A stretch of 64,000 nucleotides of DNA from Sphingomonas guangdongensis. Lineage in GTDB: Bacteria > Pseudomonadota > Alphaproteobacteria > Sphingomonadales > Sphingomonadaceae. The DNA is taken from the NCBI RefSeq assembly GCF_900199185.1, contig NZ_OBMI01000001.1, forward strand, positions 806,001-870,000, in the 5' to 3' direction. Within the stretch, counting starts at the first letter, position 1. Each line of letters begins with the position of its first letter. The notes below the pieces were generated by a model. That model ran no database searches. It worked only from the letters and a program-made list of their open reading frames with translations, and had not been told where the DNA came from. This document shows, piece after piece, positions 61,555 to 64,000 of this stretch. The position numbers were made by a program, and so were the translations under genes.

Positions 61555-62850
61555 GTGCCGGAGATTACACCACCCGATCCCTATATCCTGATGCTCGCCG
61601 GGTTCGGCGCGCTGACGGCGCTTGTCGTGTGGTTGCCGCTCGCGCTTCGCAAGCTGCCGCTGTCGCTCCCGATCATCTGCATCGCGATCGGCGCGGCGAT
61701 CTTCGCGCTGCCGCAGGTCACGCTGCGACCGCTGCCTACCGACTTCCCGACCATCACCGAGCGGTTCAGCGAGTTCGTCGTGATCATCGCGCTGATGGGC
61801 GCGGGTCTGAAGATCGACCGTCCGTTCCGCTGGCGCAAATGGGGCATCACCTGGCGGCTGCTTGCGATCACCATGCCGCTCACCATCCTCGCGATCGTCG
61901 GGCTGACGATGTGGGGCATGGGGCTGTCGCTCGCCGCTGCGCTGCTGCTGGGCGCGGCGCTCGCTCCGACCGATCCGGTGCTCGCCGCCGATGTTCAGGT
62001 CGGTCCGCCGAAGTCGGGCGACGAGGACGAGGTGCGCTTCGGCCTGACGTCGGAGGCTGGGCTGAACGACGGGCTCGCCTTTCCCTTCGTCCATCTGGCG
62101 ATCATGCTCGCGACCGTCGCCGCTGCGGGCAAGCCGTGGCTCGGCGAGTGGCTGAGCTACCGCGTGCTGTGGGAAGTCGGCGCCGGCGTCGGTGCCGGGT
62201 GGCTGATCGGGCGCGCGTTCGGCTGGCTGACCTTCAAGGTCCCCGCCGAATCGAAGCTGGCGCAGACCGGCGACGGGCTGATCGCGCTCGCCGCGACCTG
62301 CCTGTCCTACGGTCTCGCCGAGATGATCCACTGCTACGGCTTTCTCGCGGTGTTCGTAACCGCGCTGGCGCTGCGAAGTTCACACCGCCACCACGAGTTC
62401 CACGCCGACATGCACGCCGTCACCGAACAGATCGAGCGGCTGGCGATGATGGTCCTGCTGCTGCTGTTCGGCGGCGCGCTGATGAGCGGGGTGCTCCGCG
62501 CCGTTCAGCCGATCGACGTGGTGATCGCGGTCGTCGTGCTGCTGGTCGTTCGGCCGGTGTTCGGGCTCGTCGGCCTGTGGGGCGTAACGGCCGACCGGTC
62601 GGAGAAGCTGACGCTTGCCTTCTTCGGCATCCGCGGCGTCGGCTCGATCTACTATCTCGCCTACGGGCTCAACCACGTCGACCTGCCCGGCGCCGACCGG
62701 TTGTGGGGGTTTATCGCGCTGGTGATCCTGCTCTCCGTCGTGCTCCACGGACTGACGGTCACGCCGGTCATGCGGCTGATCGACCGCCAGCAGGGCCGCG
62801 ACCCCGACCGCGATGCGCCGGGCGAGCATGCCGAGCCATCGACGGTCTGA
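61555..62850 (+). CDS. cation:proton antiporter (NhaP/CPA1 type)
   Basis: 431 residues with about 12 membrane helices. The ion-site motif is LAPTDPVLAADVQVG, and TSEAGLNDGLAFPFVHLA carries the ND pair of CPA1 antiporters. GIRGVGSIYYLAYGLNH is the conserved late helix. The C-terminal tail is short and acidic, without regulatory domains. Exchange of Na+ or K+ for H+ is expected. The start is GTG at 61555 (PEITPPDPYILMLAGF). It converges on the thiolase gene with a 5-base gap. Confidence 0.9.
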   Translation: MPEITPPDPYILMLAGFGALTALVVWLPLALRKLPLSLPIICIAIGAAIFALPQVTLRPLPTDFPTITERFSEFVVIIALMGAGLKIDRPFRWRKWGITWRLLAITMPLTILAIVGLTMWGMGLSLAAALLLGAALAPTDPVLAADVQVGPPKSGDEDEVRFGLTSEAGLNDGLAFPFVHLAIMLATVAAAGKPWLGEWLSYRVLWEVGAGVGAGWLIGRAFGWLTFKVPAESKLAQTGDGLIALAATCLSYGLAEMIHCYGFLAVFVTALALRSSHRHHEFHADMHAVTEQIERLAMMVLLLLFGGALMSGVLRAVQPIDVVIAVVVLLVVRPVFGLVGLWGVTADRSEKLTLAFFGIRGVGSIYYLAYGLNHVDLPGADRLWGFIALVILLSVVLHGLTVTPVMRLIDRQQGRDPDRDAPGEHAEPSTV

Positions 62851-62855
62851 GTTCC

Positions 62856-64000
62856 CTACACCAGCTCCAACAGGCCGGCCGCGCCCATGCCGCCGGCCGT
62901 GCACATGGTGACGACGACGAAGCGCACGCCGCGCCGCCGCCCCTCCAGCAGCGCGGCGCCGACCATCCGCGCACCGGTCATGCCGAACGGGTGCCCGATC
63001 GCAATCGCCCCGCCGTTGACGTTGCAGCGTGTCGGATCAATGCCGAGCGTGTCGCGGCAGTAGAGACACTGGCTGGCGAACGCCTCGTTCAGCTCCCACA
63101 GGCCGATGTCGGCGATGCTCAGCCCTGCACGGGCGAGCAGCTTGGGTACGGCGAGCACCGGCCCGATCCCCATCTCCTCCGGCGCGCAGCCCGCCACCTG
63201 GAAGCCGCGGTACACGCCCAGGACCTCGCGGCCCTCCGCCTCCGCTAGGTCGCGCGCCATGACGACCTGCGCGGCGGCGCCGTCCGACAGCTGGCTGGCG
63301 TTGCCGGCGGTGACGCAGCGTCCTTCCGCGATAAGCGTGCCGCCCGACCAGACCGGCCGGAGCGCCGCCAGCGCCTGCTCGGTGGTGTCGGGGCGGATCC
63401 CCTCGTCGGCGATGACGGTGATCTCTTCCGTGCCGATCGGCTGCCCGGCCGTGTCGAGCAGTGCGCGCTGGACGGTCAGCGGCACGATCTCCTCCGCCGT
63501 GCGCGCGACCGCGGCAGCGGCACGCCGGTGGCTCTCGGCGGCGTAGCGGTCCTGCGCCGCGCGGCTGATGCCGTAGCGCTGGGCGACCACCTCCGCGGTC
63601 TCGATCATCGCCATGGCCGCGTTCGGCTCCTGCGCGAGGACGCTCGCGGGAACATCACGAGCGGCGCCTTTCACGACCGTGTGGCTGATCGACTCGCTCC
63701 CGCCCGACAGCGCCACGTCGATGTCGCCGGCGATGATCGAGCGCGCGGCGAGGGCCAGCGTGGTGAGCCCAGAGCCGCACTTGCGATCAAGCGTCAGCGC
63801 GGGGACGCCGCGCGGCAGCCCGGCGGCGAATGCGGCCATCCGCCCGGCGTTCCCGGCCTGCTCGCTCCACTGATTGCCGACGCCCCAGAAGATGTCGTCG
63901 ATCCGCCTCGAATCGATTCCGGCGCGTGCGATCGCGCCGGTCATGGCGTGAGCAGCGAGAACCGGCGCCTCCGTCGCGCTGAAGTAGCCGCGATACGCCT
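62856..64000 (-). CDS. thiolase (acetyl-CoA C-acyltransferase), 5' end off the window
   Basis: The open frame runs to the right edge, so the N-terminus is missing. The 381 or so residues present begin AYRGYFSATEAPVLAAHAMT, which is already inside the thiolase fold. The active-site Cys is in LDRKCGSGLTTLALAARSI, the catalytic His in AIGHPFGMTGARM, and the second Cys in MCTAGGMGAAGLLEL. It is either degradative (FadA-like) or biosynthetic. Codon use matches its neighbours. The gene is adjacent to no other fatty-acid gene visible here. Confidence 0.9.
   Translation of the reverse strand, partial: AYRGYFSATEAPVLAAHAMTGAIARAGIDSRRIDDIFWGVGNQWSEQAGNAGRMAAFAAGLPRGVPALTLDRKCGSGLTTLALAARSIIAGDIDVALSGGSESISHTVVKGAARDVPASVLAQEPNAAMAMIETAEVVAQRYGISRAAQDRYAAESHRRAAAAVARTAEEIVPLTVQRALLDTAGQPIGTEEITVIADEGIRPDTTEQALAALRPVWSGGTLIAEGRCVTAGNASQLSDGAAAQVVMARDLAEAEGREVLGVYRGFQVAGCAPEEMGIGPVLAVPKLLARAGLSIADIGLWELNEAFASQCLYCRDTLGIDPTRCNVNGGAIAIGHPFGMTGARMVGAALLEGRRRGVRFVVVTMCTAGGMGAAGLLELV

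Overview
The window looks like a chromosomal segment from a high-GC alphaproteobacterium, most likely a sphingomonad (Sphingomonas or a close relative). The evidence is a double cold-shock-domain protein, the rnd-lptC-lptA-lptB-rpoN order, a separate aa3 oxidase subunit IV, a split pntA1/pntA2/pntB, the ligase-associated DNA repair genes, and several families of small intergenic palindromes. No rRNA, tRNA, insertion sequence, prophage or CRISPR array was found. Genes are tightly packed, many starts are GTG or TTG, and no gene-free stretch exceeds about 190 bases.

Layout. 0.2-1.8 kb: ATP-dependent DNA ligase. 1.8-4.5 kb: glutaminyl cyclase, Gly-rich double cold-shock protein, TerC-type membrane protein. 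4.6-9.4 kb: RNase D, the Lpt export genes lptC, lptA and lptB, and rpoN. 9.5-15.2 kb: the other ligase-associated repair genes (MBL exonuclease, DEXH helicase, PdeM-like phosphoesterase), with a small membrane protein and a retropepsin-like protease between them. 15.3-21.1 kb: fumarylacetoacetase-family hydrolase, a very large hybrid sensor kinase, purA. 21.1-31.6 kb, all on the minus strand: a dnaJ-like/yihY/fabI/GNAT/aroC operon, a UDP-glucuronate decarboxylase-like enzyme, a winged-helix protein, and a transhydrogenase operon (pntA1, a PH-domain protein, pntA2, pntB) preceded by a 41-residue cytochrome oxidase subunit IV.

31.7-46.1 kb is a two-armed glycan biosynthesis locus. The minus-strand arm holds two nucleotide-sugar epimerases and four glycosyltransferases, three of them tandem paralogues. 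The plus-strand arm holds a CmoB-like methyltransferase, a glycosidase-fold protein, two dehydrogenases, a polysaccharide pyruvyl transferase and an FrhB-like iron-sulfur protein. A histidine phosphatase, a GT9-like protein and a 16-bp perfect palindrome lie between the arms. This is the part most likely to make an uncharacterised product.

46.3-51.6 kb: dicarboxylate symporter, two membrane proteins, and an aldo/keto reductase divergent from a LysR regulator. 51.6-57.3 kb, minus strand: nadD-rsfS-rlmH-envC-ctpA-dsbB-coq7 plus a secreted protein. 57.5-61.5 kb: branched-chain 2-oxoacid dehydrogenase E1-alpha, E1-beta and E2, then a YciI-like protein. 61.6-64 kb: cation/proton antiporter and a thiolase that runs off the right edge.

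Two themes recur. Start/stop overlaps (ATGA, GTGA, TTGA) chain many genes, above all in the glycan locus. Small palindromic elements also sit in or beside genes: one abuts the rpoN start, one encodes part of the EnvC N-terminus, and one forms an in-frame 27-codon part of the E2 linker.
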